DNA of 64,000 nt from Burkholderiales bacterium (GTDB taxonomy: Bacteria; Pseudomonadota; Gammaproteobacteria; Burkholderiales; Burkholderiaceae_B). Location of the stretch: contig JAJTEM010000001.1 in the NCBI GenBank assembly GCA_021299735.1, positions 1 to 64,000 of the forward strand, read 5' to 3'. Below the pieces are notes generated by a model. That model saw only the letters and a list, made by a program, of their open reading frames with translations, did not search any database and was not told the DNA's origin. Shown here piece by piece: positions 61,819 through 64,000 of the stretch (position 1 is its first letter; each line of letters starts with the position of its first letter). A program made the translations under genes and the position numbers.

Positions 61819-62694
61819 TCAACGCGCTTTAGTTACCAACACGATGCCTAAAATTACGGGAAGAATTCCGATGAAATCAACCCGGTTCAAAGGCTCGCCC
61901 AGCAGCCATGCTCCAGCCAACAAACCCAAGGGCGGAGTTAGAAAAAGCCACACGCTGGCAGCACTGGCGCTTCCACGCTCAAGCAGGTTAAACCAAAGCT
62001 GATAACCGGTAATAGAGACCCCCAACACCAGCCAGGCGAATGCAGCCACAAACGATGGAGTCCAGCTTATTGCTGACCAGTCTTCCATGAGCAAAGCCAC
62101 TGGCAATAACAACACGCCACTGAGAATGATTTGAAACCCGGTACCGGTAACAACATCTGTGCGCACAGGCCATTTTTTGTACAACACCGTGCCAAAAGCC
62201 AGTGTTAATAACGCAGCCAGCACGAGCATAAATCCCTCGATGGTGTCTGTACTTGAACCAATGCGGTTGCGAACTATAAATGCCACCCCAACAAAACCCA
62301 AAGCCAAACCCAGTACCTTTTGGCGAGTAAGGGGCTCGCGCAATAAAAAAGACGACAATACTGCAACTACAATGGGGTTGGCACTAATCAGTATTGTGGA
62401 CAAACCCGAGGAAAGGCTACCCATACCGGTCCAGCTCAGGCCCAGATAGAGCGCATGATTCAGTAAACCCAGGGCGCTTAACACGCCCAACTCTTGCAAG
62501 GTAAGCTTGCGCAATGTTCCCCGCCAGTGTGCCCAGGCCAGCATCAAGGCGCCAGCCACGAGAAAACGCAAGGTTAAGAACAGCAGGGGCGGGCTGTCGA
62601 TCAAACCAATTTTCGCAGCGGGGAATGCACTGGTCCAGATCAGGACAAATGGGAACGCGAATGAAGCATTTCTCAAAAGAGGGTATTGATTCAT
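61819..62694 (-). CDS. EamA/DMT-family transporter (RhaT-like)
   Basis: 291 residues, ten transmembrane helices in two EamA repeats (FPFVLIWTSAFPAAKIGLID; AFAWLVLGVSITGYQLWFNL). 'NPIVVAVLSSFLLREPLTRQ' and the matching second-half segment 'FLTPPLGLLAGAWLLGEPLN' are hallmark EamA sequences. Drug/metabolite exporter of unknown substrate. Confidence 0.88.
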   Translation of the reverse strand: MNQYPLLRNASFAFPFVLIWTSAFPAAKIGLIDSPPLLFLTLRFLVAGALMLAWAHWRGTLRKLTLQELGVLSALGLLNHALYLGLSWTGMGSLSSGLSTILISANPIVVAVLSSFLLREPLTRQKVLGLALGFVGVAFIVRNRIGSSTDTIEGFMLVLAALLTLAFGTVLYKKWPVRTDVVTGTGFQIILSGVLLLPVALLMEDWSAISWTPSFVAAFAWLVLGVSITGYQLWFNLLERGSASAASVWLFLTPPLGLLAGAWLLGEPLNRVDFIGILPVILGIVLVTKAR

Positions 62695-62768
62695 TGAAAG
62701 AAATCCAGTAATTGTGGAGCATTGTAATCAGCGAATCAGCTAAACCCAACCGACGACCGGAGTTTTAA

Positions 62769-63899
62769 ATGCTCGAGCAGTTCCGAATAATCGTCGTAGA
62801 TGATGACCAACCCCACCTTGAGGCGCTGTGTTCGCAATTGCAGGAGGCCGGTTTTGATGTCAACGGGTTTTCTGATTCGACAGTCGCTCTTGAGCAGCTG
62901 ACAAGCCAACGATTTGATGTGCTGTTCATCCGCTTGCAACTTACCGGCGTAGATGGCATAGAGCTGGTGCAACGGGCGCAGCAACTGGACCCCGATTTAA
63001 GTACTGTACTGATTACCGATCAGGGTAGCATTAAAACCGCAATAGACGCACTGAAGTTCGGGGTACTGGATTATGTCTTGATGCCCCTCAAATTGAGCGA
63101 GTTAATGCAAGTGACGAATCGTGCAATTCAGATGCGTAAATTAAGGCTGGAAAATACGCAGTTGATCCGCGATCTGTCAAACAGCAATTTGCGATTGCGG
63201 GAAATGAACCATGAGCTGGACCACTTTGCCGGGCGGGTTGCTCATGATCTAAATTCGCTTTGCCATATTATTCAGGGATTTGCAGGCAGCCTGACTCGCA
63301 GGGCCTACAACAAACTGGATGAACAAGAGCAACGCTATTTGCTGCGAATCAACGAGGCCAGTGCACGCGGGAGTCAGTTGGTGTCTGACCTGCTTGCCTT
63401 TGCACGCTTGGGCTCGGGGGAATTGCAATTTAACCAGGTGGTATTAAACGAGGTTGTTGAGAAAGCGCGTGCACTGGTCGAGTTAAAAGAAGGCCTTCGG
63501 AAAGCCGACTGGAGCATTGCCATACTGCCGGATATTGACGGCGATGAATCACTATTGGAACTGGTGTTTGTGAACCTGTTCTCAAATGCCCTGAAGTTCA
63601 GCCAAATACGGGAGCTTCCGACAATTGTGGTTGAAGCCAATGTTCTGGATGATGTCGTTGAAATCAAGGTCATCGACAATGGCGCAGGCTTTGATCCCGA
63701 GCGGGCGGAGGGTCTTTTCAAGCCCTTTCACCGTTTGCACAATCCACACGATTTTGAAGGACACGGCATGGGCTTGGCCAATGTGAAACGAATTGTTGAG
63801 CGACATGGCGGCTATATCAAGGCCACGTCAGCCCCAGACAAAGGGGCTGTGTTTACTTTGACCCTGCCAATAAGAGGCGCTACACCACCAAACCGCTAA
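62769..63899 (+). CDS. histidine kinase with N-terminal degenerate receiver domain
   Basis: 376 residues. Residues 1-120 are a response-regulator receiver fold (FRIIVVDDDQPHLEALCSQL) but the phospho-acceptor position is Arg55 (VLFIRLQLTGVDG) and the conserved Lys is Met105 (YVLMPLK), so it should not be phosphorylated. A coiled-coil linker (LENTQLIRDLSNSNLRLREM) joins it to a HisKA-like region with His159 (FAGRVAHDLNSLCHIIQGFA) and a HATPase domain (FVNLFSNALKFSQIRELP; GHGMGLANVKRIVERHGGYI). No membrane segment, so it is cytoplasmic; the input probably binds at the pseudo-receiver. Its response regulator is not in view. Confidence 0.85.
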   Translation: MLEQFRIIVVDDDQPHLEALCSQLQEAGFDVNGFSDSTVALEQLTSQRFDVLFIRLQLTGVDGIELVQRAQQLDPDLSTVLITDQGSIKTAIDALKFGVLDYVLMPLKLSELMQVTNRAIQMRKLRLENTQLIRDLSNSNLRLREMNHELDHFAGRVAHDLNSLCHIIQGFAGSLTRRAYNKLDEQEQRYLLRINEASARGSQLVSDLLAFARLGSGELQFNQVVLNEVVEKARALVELKEGLRKADWSIAILPDIDGDESLLELVFVNLFSNALKFSQIRELPTIVVEANVLDDVVEIKVIDNGAGFDPERAEGLFKPFHRLHNPHDFEGHGMGLANVKRIVERHGGYIKATSAPDKGAVFTLTLPIRGATPPNR

Positions 63900-63939
63900 C
63901 CGGATGAGTGGCTAAAAAATAAGTCGAAATTCCTGAGAA

Positions 63940-64000
63940 TCAGGATTTATCGGGTGTACTGCTGGTTTCAACCAGGCGTGGTTGTTCGTCGCGTGGCCAT
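63940..64000 (-). CDS. possible C-terminal end of a gene continuing beyond the window
   Basis: One minus-strand frame entering at base 64000 reads PRDEQPRLVETSSTPDKS before a TGA at 63942-63940. The inverted repeat TCCTGA-GAA-TCAGGA (63931-63945) overlaps the stop. Too short to identify; another frame is also open, so this is tentative. Confidence 0.3.
   Translation of the reverse strand, partial: WPRDEQPRLVETSSTPDKS

Overview
The window looks like chromosomal DNA of a betaproteobacterium of the Burkholderiales. A Limnobacter-like organism is my best guess, from moderate GC, gene style and protein resemblance; nothing in the window names the host. No rRNA, tRNA or CRISPR array was seen. Nearly all of the sequence is coding.

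Layout. 1-2.4 kb (mostly minus): an ECF sigma factor with its anti-sigma factor (cut by the window edge) and an SMP-30/strictosidine-synthase-like protein. 2.4-5.5 kb (plus): acyl-CoA dehydrogenase, APH-type kinase and histidine phosphatase, a split version of the ACAD10/11 architecture. 5.5-10 kb (minus): a periplasmic copper-handling operon (CusF-like protein, cupredoxin, Tat-exported multicopper oxidase, TolC-family protein, two small His-rich proteins). 10.1-16.8 kb: an AcrAB-OprM-type RND pump divergent from a TetR/AcrR regulator, with an AcrR-like palindrome between them. 16.8-26.2 kb: two SDR enzymes, a small zincin-like protein, and a split acyl-CoA carboxylase plus acyl-CoA dehydrogenase that resemble acyclic-terpene or leucine-type degradation modules. 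CAAACG-type palindromes mark three of its promoters. A repeat-rich secreted-protein-like gene sits between the two carboxylase halves.

26.2-52.6 kb (all minus) is a complete, compact non-flagellar type III secretion (T3SS) island, visibly more A/T-rich than its flanks. Transcription runs from high to low coordinates: sctV, D, N, O, Q, R, S, T, U; then a MotA/ZorA-like plus MotB/ZorB-like proton-motor pair; a small membrane protein; an inner-rod candidate; sctJ, K, L, C, W; an unknown; a needle-length-control candidate; rod and needle candidates; a set of very small genes including a tandem duplication; then large secreted or translocon-type proteins, ending at a hairpin terminator near 26.2 kb. 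An IS3-family element lies just upstream of sctV. Beyond it is a small gene whose C-terminal motif matches that of the tandem microproteins at the other end of the island.

52.7-64 kb: metH, a YgjV-like membrane protein, a hybrid sensor kinase, a TerC-family protein, a decayed histidine-phosphatase gene, an EamA transporter, and a kinase whose receiver domain has lost its phospho-acceptor Asp.

The most novel material is the T3SS island: the embedded stator-like motor pair, the tandem microproteins and their relative at the far end, the unrecognised secreted-protein block, and a well-placed internal start inside sctQ.
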